DNA from: Rhodanobacter sp. 67-28
GTDB lineage: Bacteria; Pseudomonadota; Gammaproteobacteria; Xanthomonadales; Rhodanobacteraceae
NCBI GenBank assembly: GCA_001898415.1
Contig: MKTU01000026.1
Span: 175,574 to 239,573, forward strand
DNA: 64,000 nt
Direction of reading: 5' to 3'
The notes under the pieces are model-generated. The model saw only the letters and a list, made by a program, of their open reading frames with translations, did not search any database and was not told the DNA's origin. The first letter of the stretch is position 1. Every line of letters begins with the position of its first letter. This document shows, piece after piece, positions 45,007 to 53,554 of this stretch. A program made the translations under genes and the position numbers.

Positions 45007-46476
45007 ATGCGGCCCATGCGGGGTTATCTGAACAAGCTGGCCGGTTGGGGCGTCGCGGTGATGCTGGCGGCGTTTTTGCCGTGCGCGGCGCAAGCCGCCC
45101 AGGTCAAGGACGCCCGCGTCTGGGCAGGTCCGCAGTACACCCGCGTGGTGCTCGATGCGGACGGTCCGCTGCACTACACGATCGCGCAGAAGGACGGCCG
45201 GATCGTGGTGGACCTGCGCGACAGTCAGGCTGCGGGCGGCTTCTCCGCGCCGGCGGCACAAGGCTTGTTTCGTGGCATCAGCCATGCGCGTCGCGGCGAC
45301 GACCTGCAACTGATCGCCACGGTCGATCCCGCCAGCACGCTCAAGAGTTTCGTGCTCAAGCCCACCGCCGACGAAAATTACCGGCTGGTGCTGGATCTGT
45401 ACCCGGGCAGCGCGCCGAGCGCCAAGGCGCCGGTCGCCGAGGCGCCCGCTGCCAGCGCGCCGGTCCCGACCGTCAACTACAGCAACCCCACGCGCAGCCG
45501 CCGGGTCGCCGCCGAGCAGGCTGCGGCGATGCTCAACGGACAGCGCGCCGTGGTGGTGGCGATCGACGCCGGCCATGGCGGCAAGGACCAGGGCGCCCAC
45601 GGCCCGGCCGGCACGCTGGAGAAGAACGTCACCCTGGCGGTGGCGCGCGACCTCGCTGCCGAGATCAACCGGCAGCCCGGCATGAAGGCGGTGCTGACTC
45701 GCGATGGTGATACCTTCATCCCGCTCAAGCGCCGCTACGAAATCGCCCGCGAGCACAACGCCGACCTGTTCGTGTCGATCCATGCCGACTCCTTCACCAG
45801 CGACGACGCCCGCGGCTCGTCGGTGTGGGTGCTGTCGCCGCGCGGCAAGACCAGCATGGCTGCGCGCTGGCTCGCCGACGGGCAGAACCGCGCCGACCTG
45901 ATCGGCGGCATCAGCCTGGACGACAAGGACGACGGCCTCGCCAAGGTGTTGCTGGACCTGCAGCAGGGCTGGGCGATCCAGGCCAGCGACGAGGTGGCCG
46001 GCAATGTGTTGCGCGCGCTGGCCAAGCTCGGCCCGACCCATCGTGGCCATGTCGAGCGCGCCAACTTCGTGGTGCTGCGTTCGCCCGACGTGCCTTCGAT
46101 CCTGGTGGAGACGGCCTTCATCAGCAACCCGGCCGAAGAGCGCAAGCTGCGCGACCCGTCGCACCAGAAGCTGCTGGCCAACGCGGTGATGTCCGGCGTC
46201 AGGAATTATTTCGAATCGACGCCGCCGCCGGGCACCTGGTTCGCCGCGCAGGCGGCCAGGCGCCGCGGTGTGCGCGTGGCAACCATCGACACGTCCGCCG
46301 GCAGCGCCGTCAAGGCGACGGGTGGCGCCGCGGATACGCACAAGGTCGCACGCGGCGAAAGCCTCAGCGGCATCGCGCAGCAATACGGAATCAGCGTGGG
46401 CGCGCTCAAGACCGCCAACCAGATCCGCAGCAACATCGTGCAGGCCGGCGCGGTGCTGACGATCCCGTCCGGCTGA
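45007..46476 (+). CDS. amiC: N-acetylmuramoyl-L-alanine amidase AmiC/AmiB-like with AMIN and LysM domains
   Basis: The 489-residue protein has a signal peptide (LNKLAGWGVAVMLAAFLP, cleaved near AQAA) and an AMIN domain (about 35-135). It then has an Amidase_3 catalytic domain with zinc ligands in VAIDAGHGGKDQGAHG, LFVSIHADSF and SILVETAFISNPAEE, and a C-terminal LysM module (HKVARGESLSGIAQQYGIS). It cleaves septal peptidoglycan during cell separation. ATG 45007 is chosen from the signal peptide; TTG 44980, preceded by AAAAGG, is an alternative. A possible promoter, TTCGAA-17-GATAAC, lies at 44896-44924. Confidence 0.9.
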   Translation: MRPMRGYLNKLAGWGVAVMLAAFLPCAAQAAQVKDARVWAGPQYTRVVLDADGPLHYTIAQKDGRIVVDLRDSQAAGGFSAPAAQGLFRGISHARRGDDLQLIATVDPASTLKSFVLKPTADENYRLVLDLYPGSAPSAKAPVAEAPAASAPVPTVNYSNPTRSRRVAAEQAAAMLNGQRAVVVAIDAGHGGKDQGAHGPAGTLEKNVTLAVARDLAAEINRQPGMKAVLTRDGDTFIPLKRRYEIAREHNADLFVSIHADSFTSDDARGSSVWVLSPRGKTSMAARWLADGQNRADLIGGISLDDKDDGLAKVLLDLQQGWAIQASDEVAGNVLRALAKLGPTHRGHVERANFVVLRSPDVPSILVETAFISNPAEERKLRDPSHQKLLANAVMSGVRNYFESTPPPGTWFAAQAARRRGVRVATIDTSAGSAVKATGGAADTHKVARGESLSGIAQQYGISVGALKTANQIRSNIVQAGAVLTIPSG

Positions 46477-46511
46477 TCCGTCTTCCGACGGCAGGCTGCT
46501 AAAGTCCGCGG

Positions 46512-48305
46512 ATGGCCAACATCCGTGCGCTTCCTCCCGAACTCATCAATCAGATCGCCGCCGGCGAGGTCATCGAGCGGCCGTCCTCGGTGGTCAAGGA
46601 GCTGGTCGAGAACAGCCTCGACGCCGGCGCCACGCGCATCGAGGTGGACATCGAGGCTGGCGGCGCGCGGTTGATCCGCGTGCGCGACGACGGCGGCGGC
46701 ATCGCGCTGGACGACCTGCCGCTGGCGGTGGCCTCGCATGCCACCAGCAAGATCGGCAGCTTCGACGATCTCGAACACGTCGCCAGCATGGGTTTTCGCG
46801 GCGAGGCGCTGGCCTCGGTGTCGTCGGTGTCGCGCTTCGCGCTGGTCTCGCGCACCGCCGGCCAGGAGGCCGCCTTCCGTATCGAGGTCGATGGCGGCCG
46901 GTTGCAGGCCGCACGCCCGGCGCAGCACCCACCGGGCACCAGCGTGGAGGTGCGCGACCTGTTCTACAACGTGCCGGCGCGCAAGAAATTCATGCGCGCC
47001 GAGCGCACCGAATTCGCGCACATCGACGATCTGCTGAAGTCGCTGTCGCTGGCGCGCAGTTCGGTGGAGTTTCGACTCAGCCACAACGGCAAGCCGGTGC
47101 GCGTGTGGAAAGCGGCGCGCGACGAACAGGCCGCACTGCAGCGCGTGGCCGAAGTGCTCGGCGCGGAATTCCCGCAACGCAGCCTGCGCGTCGAGCACGC
47201 CGCCGCCGGCTTGCAGTTGTCCGGCTGGGTCGGCTTGCCCACCGCGTCGCGGGCGCAGGCCGATGCGCAGTATTTCTACGTCAACGGGCGCCTGGTGCGT
47301 GATCGCATCGTCGCCCACGCCGTGCGCCAGGCGTATGCCGACGTGCTGTTCCACGGTCGCCACGCCGCCTTCGTGCTGTACCTCGAACTCGACCCGGCCG
47401 GGGTCGACGTGAACGTGCACCCGGCCAAGCACGAGGTGCGTTTCCGCGAGCAGCGGCTGGTGCACGATTTCCTGTTCCGCACCCTGCACGAGGCACTGGC
47501 GCAGACGCGCGCGGGGCAGGTGGCGTCGCCCGCGCACGAGGCCGAGGGCGGCCTGCGCATGGCCGCAGCCGCACCGATGCCGATGCCGGCGGCATGGCCG
47601 GCCAGCGCGAGCCAGAGCCGGCTGTCGCTGGGCGTGCGCGACGAGCCGCTGGCCGATTACGCCGCGCTGCTTGGCACCGCCGCCAACGCGGTGCCGATGC
47701 CCGAGCCCGAACCCGGCGAGGCGCCGCCGCTGGGTTTCGCGATTGCCCAGCTGAAGAACATCTACATCCTCGCCGAGAACGCTGCCGGGCTGGTGCTGGT
47801 GGACATGCATGCGGCGCACGAGCGGATCACCTACGAGAAGCTCAAGGCCGGTCGCGTGTGCAGCAACCTGCGTTCGCAGTTGCTGCTGGTGCCGCTCGGC
47901 ATCGCGGTGAGCGCAAGGGAGGCCGCCGCCGCCGAGGAACATGCCGACGCGCTGGCCGAGTGGGGCCTGGAGCTTTCGCGCAGCGGCCCGTCGGGCGTCG
48001 TGGTGCGGCGCATCCCCGCGCTGCTCGACGGGGCCGACGTGGCGCAACTGGCCCGCGACGTGCTGGCCGAACTGGCCCAGCACGGCAGCTCGCGCCGCCT
48101 GCAGGAGCTGGAGAACGAACTGCTTTCCACCATGGCCTGCCACGGCTCGGTGCGCGCGGGGCGCCGCCTGACCCTGCCGGAAATGAACGCGCTGCTGCGC
48201 GAGATGGAAGAGACCGAGCGCTCCGGCCAGTGCAATCACGGGCGGCCAACGTGGGCGCAGTTGTCGTTGGGCGAGTTGGACAAGTTGTTCATGCGGGGGC
48301 GGTGA
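46512..48305 (+). CDS. mutL: DNA mismatch repair protein MutL
   Basis: This 597-residue protein has the N-terminal GHKL ATPase motifs [36 protein letters not shown] and [10 protein letters not shown]. In the C-terminal dimerisation domain it carries [12 protein letters not shown], the metal-binding motif of MutL endonucleases, plus ACHGSVRAG and CNHGRPT. Escherichia coli MutL lacks that motif and relies on MutH, so this MutL probably nicks DNA itself. It follows amiC by 35 bases. Confidence 0.96.
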   Translation: MANIRALPPELINQIAAGEVIERPSSVVKELVENSLDAGATRIEVDIEAGGARLIRVRDDGGGIALDDLPLAVASHATSKIGSFDDLEHVASMGFRGEALASVSSVSRFALVSRTAGQEAAFRIEVDGGRLQAARPAQHPPGTSVEVRDLFYNVPARKKFMRAERTEFAHIDDLLKSLSLARSSVEFRLSHNGKPVRVWKAARDEQAALQRVAEVLGAEFPQRSLRVEHAAAGLQLSGWVGLPTASRAQADAQYFYVNGRLVRDRIVAHAVRQAYADVLFHGRHAAFVLYLELDPAGVDVNVHPAKHEVRFREQRLVHDFLFRTLHEALAQTRAGQVASPAHEAEGGLRMAAAAPMPMPAAWPASASQSRLSLGVRDEPLADYAALLGTAANAVPMPEPEPGEAPPLGFAIAQLKNIYILAENAAGLVLVDMHAAHERITYEKLKAGRVCSNLRSQLLLVPLGIAVSAREAAAAEEHADALAEWGLELSRSGPSGVVVRRIPALLDGADVAQLARDVLAELAQHGSSRRLQELENELLSTMACHGSVRAGRRLTLPEMNALLREMEETERSGQCNHGRPTWAQLSLGELDKLFMRGR

Positions 48306-48441
48306 GAGCCGGGGTTCGGCATTCGCGGGAGCAAGGGCGCTGCGCGTCACGCCGGGGCTCGGGGCCGTTTCGGACGGCGGCTTGCCGACGGCGCGCGCTG
48401 CTGCGCATACTCGATGCTTTCACCGATGCGGGATCGTCCCC

Positions 48442-49371
48442 ATGTTGCGTACCGCCGCCTTCGTCCTTGCCATGCTTTCCGGAGTTGCCACCGTGTCTGC
48501 CGCCGATGTCCCGTCACCCAGCGCCACCTACACGCAGCAGATCGAGCAATGGCGCGCCGCCCGCGTGGCGAGGCTCACCGCGCCGACGGGATGGCTCAGC
48601 CTGATCGGGCTGGAATGGTTGAACGAGGGCGCCAACCGCGTGGGCAGCGCCGCCGACAACGTCATCGTGCTGAAGGCCGGTCCCGCGCACCTGGGTACGG
48701 TGACGCTGGCGCCGGATGGCGGCTTGCACCTGGCGCTCGACCCGGCCAGCGGCGCCACCGTCGACGGCAAGGCCGTGACCGAAGCCGCGCTGGTCGACGA
48801 CATGCACGCCGCCGCTGATGCCGATCCCACCACCGTGCGTTTCGGCAAGGCCAGCTTCTACGTGATCGAGCGCGATGGCCGCAAGGCATTGCGGGTGAAG
48901 GACGAGGACGCCGAGTCGCGCCGGCATTTTCTCGGCATCGACTATTTCCCGATCGACGACGCCTGGCGCATCGAGGCCGACTGGGTCCCGTTCACGCCAC
49001 CGCACGACCTGGCGATGGGCTCGGTGATCGGCACCATCGACACGGTCAAGGTGCCCGGCAAGGCGGTGTTCCGGCGCGACGGCCACACCTTCGAGCTGTT
49101 GCCGTACCAGGAGGAACCGGGCGGCGAGCTGTTCTTCGTGCTGGCCGATCGCACCTCCGGCAAGGAAACCTACGGCGCCGCGCGTTTCCTCTACGCCGCG
49201 CTGCCTGCCGGCGGTCTCGACCATCCGGGCAAGGTAGTGCTGGATTTCAACAAGGCCTACAACCCGCCCTGCGCGTTCACCTCGTTCGCGACTTGTCCGC
49301 TGGCGCCACCGGAGAACCGGCTGGACGTCGCCATCACCGCCGGCGAAAAGAAATACCGCGGCGGGCACTGA
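48442..49371 (+). CDS. Secreted DUF1684 protein
   Basis: This 309-residue protein has a signal peptide (MLRTAAFVLAMLSGVATVSAAD) and a DUF1684 domain. Family hallmarks are a WLSLIGLEWLNEGANRVGS start and the C-terminal DFNKAYNPPCAF with CPLAPPENRLDVAI. The biochemical role of DUF1684 is not established. It is predicted periplasmic. It stands alone, 136 bases after mutL, and converges with a crotonase gene. GGGAT precedes the ATG. Confidence 0.85.
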   Translation: MLRTAAFVLAMLSGVATVSAADVPSPSATYTQQIEQWRAARVARLTAPTGWLSLIGLEWLNEGANRVGSAADNVIVLKAGPAHLGTVTLAPDGGLHLALDPASGATVDGKAVTEAALVDDMHAAADADPTTVRFGKASFYVIERDGRKALRVKDEDAESRRHFLGIDYFPIDDAWRIEADWVPFTPPHDLAMGSVIGTIDTVKVPGKAVFRRDGHTFELLPYQEEPGGELFFVLADRTSGKETYGAARFLYAALPAGGLDHPGKVVLDFNKAYNPPCAFTSFATCPLAPPENRLDVAITAGEKKYRGGH

Positions 49372-49391
49372 CCCGTAACTTTGTCGGGGGC

Positions 49392-50174
49392 TCACCGCCC
49401 CTTGAACGCGGCCTTGCGCTTCTCCAGGAACGCGCGCGTCCCCTCGCGCATGTCCTCGGTGGAGAACATCAGCGCGAAACCCTGCGTCTCGAATTCCAGC
49501 CCCTGGTCGAGCGACGTCTCGCCACCTTGCAGCACGGCATCGAGGATGCCGGCGGCGGCCAGCGGCGCGGCGGCGGCGAGCTGGTCGGCCAGCGCTTCCA
49601 CGGTTTCGTCCAGCGCCTCGGGTGCCACCACGCGGTTGACGATGCCCAGTTCGTACGCGCGTTGCGCGTTGACCGGGGTGCCGGTGAGGCACAGTTCCAG
49701 CGCGGCGCTGCGCCCGGCCAGGCGCAGCAGGCGCTGGGTGCCGCCGAAGCCGGGGATCAGGCCGAGGTTGATTTCCGGCTGGCCGAACTTCGCCTTTTCG
49801 CTGGCCACGCGCAGGTGACAGGCCATCGCCAGCTCCATGCCGCCGCCCAGCGCGAAACCCTGCACGCGCGCGATCACCGGTTTGCCCAGCCGTTCGATGC
49901 TGCTCATCAGGCGCTGCCCGGCGCGCGAGAACGCCTGCGCCTGCACGCTGCTGCAACCGCTCATCTCGCTGATGTCGGCGCCGGCCACGAACGCCTTTTC
50001 GCCGGCGCCGGCGAGCACCACCACGCGCACGGCGTCGTCCTGCGCGGCCTGGGCAAAGGCCAGCGTCAGCTCGTTGAGCGTCTGCCGATCCAGCGCATTG
50101 AGCTTGTCGGGGCGGTTCACTACGATCGTGCGCACCGCACCGCGGTTGCCGAGTTCCAGATTGCGATAGGCCAT
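49392..50174 (-). CDS. Enoyl-CoA hydratase/isomerase family protein
   Basis: This 260-residue crotonase-fold protein has the oxyanion-hole segment AGEKAFVAGADISEM. Both catalytic glutamates are in place: one in ALGGGMELAMA and one in FGQPEINLGLIPGFGGTQRL. This fits a true enoyl-CoA hydratase of beta-oxidation or a related catabolic route. An AGGAACC stands before the ATG. It is monocistronic and diverges from the FKBP gene. Confidence 0.9.
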   Translation of the reverse strand: MAYRNLELGNRGAVRTIVVNRPDKLNALDRQTLNELTLAFAQAAQDDAVRVVVLAGAGEKAFVAGADISEMSGCSSVQAQAFSRAGQRLMSSIERLGKPVIARVQGFALGGGMELAMACHLRVASEKAKFGQPEINLGLIPGFGGTQRLLRLAGRSAALELCLTGTPVNAQRAYELGIVNRVVAPEALDETVEALADQLAAAAPLAAAGILDAVLQGGETSLDQGLEFETQGFALMFSTEDMREGTRAFLEKRKAAFKGR

Positions 50175-50290
50175 GGCCGGTTCCTGTGAGTGCAGGCCGC
50201 CGATGGTAGCAGCGGGAACCTTTGCCGATGGCGGGGTTCTCAACTCGCGTATGCATCAGCGGCACGCGTGCGGGGCCGCGATACCTCACC

Positions 50291-51052
50291 ATGGCGGGCA
50301 TGGATTCGATGGCGAAAGGCGTGACACATCTGGCGGCGTGGCTGCTGATCGGCGTGTTGCCGGGTGGCATGCTGCCGGCGCATGCGGCACAGGCTGGCGC
50401 GCCCGCGCAAGCCGCCAGCACGGCGAAACCCGACAAGGTCAAGTTGTCCTATGCGATCGGCTACCAGATCGGCAGCCGCTTCGCCGGCGGCTCGCCCGAG
50501 GTGGATCTGTCCACCCTGCAGCGCGCGATCGCGGACGCCTACGCGCGTCACCAGCCGCGCGTGCCGATTGGCGAGATGCAGGCGCAATTGCAACGCCTGC
50601 AGCAACAGATGCACAGCGACGCCCTGGCCGAGTTCAAGCGCATCGCTGCGGCGAACGCGAGCAAGAGCGCGGCGTTCATGGCGGAAAACCGCAAGAAGCC
50701 GGGCGTGGTGCAGCTGCCTTCCGGCATCCAGTACGCGGTGGTGCACCAGGGTAGCGGCACGGTGCACCCGAGCCTGACCAGCACGGTGGTGGTGAACTAC
50801 CGCGGCATGCTGGTGGACGGTACCGAGTTCGACAGCACCTGGGCGCATGGCGCGCCAGCGACGATCGCGGTCGACCAGGTCATTCCCGGTTGGCGCGACG
50901 TGCTCCCGCGCATGCGCGTGGGCGATCGCTGGAAGGTGGTGATCCCCTCGCGGCTCGCATACGGCGAGGAGGGCGCGCTGCCGCGCATCGGGCCCAACGA
51001 GGCGCTGCAGTTCGTGATCGAACTGATCGAGATCAAGCCGCCGCGGGGCTGA
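50291..51052 (+). CDS. FKBP-type peptidyl-prolyl isomerase, secreted (FkpA/Mip-like)
   Basis: This 253-residue protein has a signal peptide (ending PAHAAQA), an FKBP N-terminal helical dimerisation region (KVKLSYAIGYQIGSRF) and a C-terminal FKBP domain. The latter includes VVVNYRGMLVDGTEFDSTW, IPGWRDVLPRMRVGDRWKV and IPSRLAYGEEGALPRIGPN. The arrangement is that of periplasmic FkpA or Mip. Three in-frame ATGs at 50291, 50300 and 50309 compete; none has a clear ribosome binding site. Confidence 0.9.
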   Translation: MAGMDSMAKGVTHLAAWLLIGVLPGGMLPAHAAQAGAPAQAASTAKPDKVKLSYAIGYQIGSRFAGGSPEVDLSTLQRAIADAYARHQPRVPIGEMQAQLQRLQQQMHSDALAEFKRIAAANASKSAAFMAENRKKPGVVQLPSGIQYAVVHQGSGTVHPSLTSTVVVNYRGMLVDGTEFDSTWAHGAPATIAVDQVIPGWRDVLPRMRVGDRWKVVIPSRLAYGEEGALPRIGPNEALQFVIELIEIKPPRG

Positions 51053-51087
51053 GGGGCTGAATCCGGCCGGTGCTAACATGCGCCGAC

Positions 51088-51276
51088 ATGCCGAACGATC
51101 CCGCGCCGCAGCCAGTTCCGCCCCTGACTCCCTGTACCGGCGTGTGCCGACTGGACAGCCACGGCTACTGCATCGGCTGCCGCCGCAGCGGCGAGGAAAT
51201 CGGCCGCTGGCGCGCGATGAGCGATCCCGAACGCCGCCACGTGATGGACGTGCTGCTGCCCGGTCGCCGGCCATGA
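51088..51276 (+). CDS. DUF1289 small cysteine protein
   Basis: This 62-residue protein has the DUF1289 pattern: PCTGVCRLDSHGYCIGCRRSGEEI then WRAMSDPERRHVM. Its four cysteines probably bind a metal or iron-sulphur cluster. The role of the family is unknown. An extended -10-like TGCTAACAT lies at 51071-51079, so the mRNA leader would be short. Its stop overlaps the Nudix gene start (ATGA). Confidence 0.88.
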   Translation: MPNDPAPQPVPPLTPCTGVCRLDSHGYCIGCRRSGEEIGRWRAMSDPERRHVMDVLLPGRRP

Positions 51277-51866
51277 TGGATACCCTGGTGCAGGCGCTGC
51301 GGCCCTTGTCCGCGCCGCCCGAAGGTCCGGCCTGGAACCACGCCGAGGTGAACGAATGGCTCGGCGACCAGGCGCGCCTGCCGGCCGCCGTGCTGCTCGG
51401 CATCCGCGAAGGCGTGCAGCCGCGGCTGGTGTTTACCGTGCGCGACGCGCGCCTGCCGGCCCATGCCGGCCAGGTGGCGTTTCCGGGCGGGCGCAGCGAG
51501 CCGCGGGATGCCGATGCCGTGGATACCGCGCTGCGCGAGAGCGAGGAGGAGATCGGCCTGAGTCGCGCGCTGGTGAAGCCGCTGGGTTTCCTCGATCGCT
51601 TCGAGACAATCAGCGGCTACAGCGTCACGCCGGTAGTGGCGAGCATCGCGGCCGAGGCCCGCCTGTATCCGTCGCCCGATGAAGTGGCCGAGGTGTTCGA
51701 GGTGCCGCTGACGTTCCTGTTCGACCCGGCCAACCTGCGTCGCTACACGATGGAGTTCCGTGGGCAGCAGCGGCCGATGGTGGAATTCGTCCACGCCGGA
51801 CACCGCATCTGGGGCGCCACCGCCGCGATGCTTTGCAACCTGCTGGAGAGGATGGACCGCACATGA
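51273..51866 (+). CDS. Nudix hydrolase, CoA pyrophosphatase type (NudL-like)
   Basis: This 197-residue protein has the Nudix box GGRSEPRDADAVDTALRESEEEIGL split across about residues 70-94, preceded by HAGQVAFPGG, a pattern typical of CoA pyrophosphatases (NudL/YeaB). It would cleave CoA and its derivatives to phosphopantetheine and 3',5'-ADP. Start ATG 51273 overlaps the previous stop; a second ATG follows directly. The stop overlaps sseA, giving a three-gene coupled unit. Confidence 0.92.
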   Translation: MMDTLVQALRPLSAPPEGPAWNHAEVNEWLGDQARLPAAVLLGIREGVQPRLVFTVRDARLPAHAGQVAFPGGRSEPRDADAVDTALRESEEEIGLSRALVKPLGFLDRFETISGYSVTPVVASIAAEARLYPSPDEVAEVFEVPLTFLFDPANLRRYTMEFRGQQRPMVEFVHAGHRIWGATAAMLCNLLERMDRT

Positions 51867-52717
51867 GCCTGAAAACTACCCTGATCGACGTCGACGCGTT
51901 GGCCGCGCTGACGCCACGCGACGTACTGATCGTGGATTGCCGCTTCGAGCTTTCCAACCCAGCCGGCGGCGCGCGTGATTACGCGCAGGGCCATGTGCCC
52001 GGCGCAATCTACGCCAGTCTCGATCGCGACCTGTCCGACCTGTCGCGCCAGGCCGAAGGTCTGGGCCGCCACCCGCTGCCGCTGGAGGCGGCGTTCAGCG
52101 CATTGCTGTCGCGCTGGGGCTGGCGCGACGGCATGCAGGTGGTGGCCTATGACGCCGCCGGCGGCGCGCTGGCGGCCGCGCGGCTTTGGTGGCTGCTGCG
52201 CCTGACGGGCATTCCCGCCGCGGTGCTGGATGGCGGCTGGGCCGCCTGGACGGCGGCGGGGAAGCCCGTCGAACGCGGCGAGCCCGCGCCGCGACCGTCC
52301 AGCGATGTTTCGCTGCGCTACGACGCCAGCCAGCTGCTGCTCGATCACCGGGCCGTCGCCGATGGCACCTCGGGCCAACTGCTGGACGCGCGCGGCGCGC
52401 CGCGCTACCGCGGGGATACCGAGCCGCTGGACCGCGCCGCCGGCCACGTCCCCGGCGCGCTGAACCGCCCGTTCGCCGACAACCTCGATGCCAATGGCCA
52501 CTTCAAGCCGGCGGTGCAGTTGCGTGCCGAGTTCACCGCCGTGCTCGGCGCCACCGAACCCTCGCACGTGGTGCACATGTGCGGCTCCGGGGTCACCGCC
52601 TGCCACAACCTGCTGGCGATGGAACACGCCGGCCTGCACGGCTCGCGGCTGTACGCGCCATCGTGGAGCGGCTGGGTCAGCGACCCGTCGCGACCAGTGG
52701 CAACAGGCGAGGAGTGA
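51863..52717 (+). CDS. sseA: Sulfurtransferase with two rhodanese domains (SseA-like)
   Basis: This 284-residue protein has two rhodanese domains. The inactive N-terminal one contains DYAQGHVPGAIYASLDRDLS. The C-terminal one has the catalytic loop MCGSGVTACHN, where CGSGVT marks 3-mercaptopyruvate sulfurtransferase in preference to thiosulphate sulfurtransferase (CRKGVT). It moves sulphane sulphur from 3-mercaptopyruvate to thiols or cyanide. It starts in the Nudix stop codon. Its own stop codon lies inside a repeat. Confidence 0.92.
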   Translation: MSLKTTLIDVDALAALTPRDVLIVDCRFELSNPAGGARDYAQGHVPGAIYASLDRDLSDLSRQAEGLGRHPLPLEAAFSALLSRWGWRDGMQVVAYDAAGGALAAARLWWLLRLTGIPAAVLDGGWAAWTAAGKPVERGEPAPRPSSDVSLRYDASQLLLDHRAVADGTSGQLLDARGAPRYRGDTEPLDRAAGHVPGALNRPFADNLDANGHFKPAVQLRAEFTAVLGATEPSHVVHMCGSGVTACHNLLAMEHAGLHGSRLYAPSWSGWVSDPSRPVATGEE

Positions 52718-52782
52718 GTGGGAGAAAAGAGAGTGGAAGCGGATGCTCGACCTCACTCCTCACTCCTCTTTACTCACTTCTC
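52709..52782. repeat. Heptamer-type inverted repeat between convergent genes
   Basis: GAGGAGTGAGT on the plus strand (52709-52719) is mirrored by GAGAAGTGAGT on the minus strand (52772-52782), 10 of 11 bases identical. A second arm, CTCACTCCTC (52752-52761), is continued by a tandem ACTCCTC heptamer. The hairpins can act as a terminator for both genes. The repeat also supplies both stop codons. Confidence 0.7.
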
Positions 52783-53538
52783 GCTCTTGCTCTTGAGCCG
52801 CGCCACCAGCGCCTGCAAGGTGGCCTGCGTCTCCGGGTGGAAGAACGCTTCGACGAAGTCGTCCAGCGGCAACGCGTCCAGGTCGGCGTAGGCGTTGGCG
52901 AGATCGGCGCGGGCCAGGCGGCGGGTGGTGAGCATGGCATGCTTCGGCAGCGCCAGCAGTTCGTCCAGCCAGCGCAGCGCGCGGGTGGTGACCTGTTCGA
53001 CGGCGGTGGTTTCGTCGACGAAGCCGCAAGCCAGCGCGTCGGCCGATTCGATCATGGCGCCGGCCACCAGCAGTCGCTCGGCGCGGTAGGTGCCGACCAC
53101 GCGACGCAGCGCCAGCTGGATCGCCTCGGGCACGATCAGGCCGACCTGCACCTCGTTGAGGCCGATCCGGTACGGGCCGTCGGCCATCACCCGGTAGTCG
53201 CAGAACAGCGCCAGCACCGCGCCGCCGGCCGGGCTGTGACCGGTGATCGCCGCGACCAGCGGGATCGGCGCGCGCGCCAGCGCGCCGCACAGGGCGAAAA
53301 ATTCCCGCCAGTATTCGCGAACCCCGGCGCGGTCGCGCTGCAGCAGGGCGGGCACGTCGACGCCGGCGGAGAACAGGCCGGGCGCGCCGGACAGCACGAT
53401 GCCGCGCACGTCGTCGCGCACGCTGTCGTCGATCGCCTTGCGCAGCGCCTGCAGCAGTTCCAGGTTCAGCGCGTTGACCGGCGGGCGGGCGAGCTGGATT
53501 TCACGGATGGCATGGTCGTGCGTGATGAGATTGAGCAT
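52774..53538 (-). CDS. Enoyl-CoA delta-isomerase-like crotonase
   Basis: This 254-residue crotonase-fold protein has LFSAGVDVPALLQ, then ITGHSPAGGAVLALFCDYRVMA and GLNEVQVGLIVP. The run SPAGGxxLAL-CDYR and the single glutamate in GLNEVQ match delta3,delta2-enoyl-CoA isomerases; the first hydratase glutamate is absent. It probably repositions double bonds of unsaturated fatty acyl-CoA during beta-oxidation. CGGAG lies before the ATG. It follows the DUF4139 gene by 16 bases on the same strand. Confidence 0.85.
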   Translation of the reverse strand: MLNLITHDHAIREIQLARPPVNALNLELLQALRKAIDDSVRDDVRGIVLSGAPGLFSAGVDVPALLQRDRAGVREYWREFFALCGALARAPIPLVAAITGHSPAGGAVLALFCDYRVMADGPYRIGLNEVQVGLIVPEAIQLALRRVVGTYRAERLLVAGAMIESADALACGFVDETTAVEQVTTRALRWLDELLALPKHAMLTTRRLARADLANAYADLDALPLDDFVEAFFHPETQATLQALVARLKSKSEK

Positions 53539-53554
53539 GATCGACTCCGTTCGG

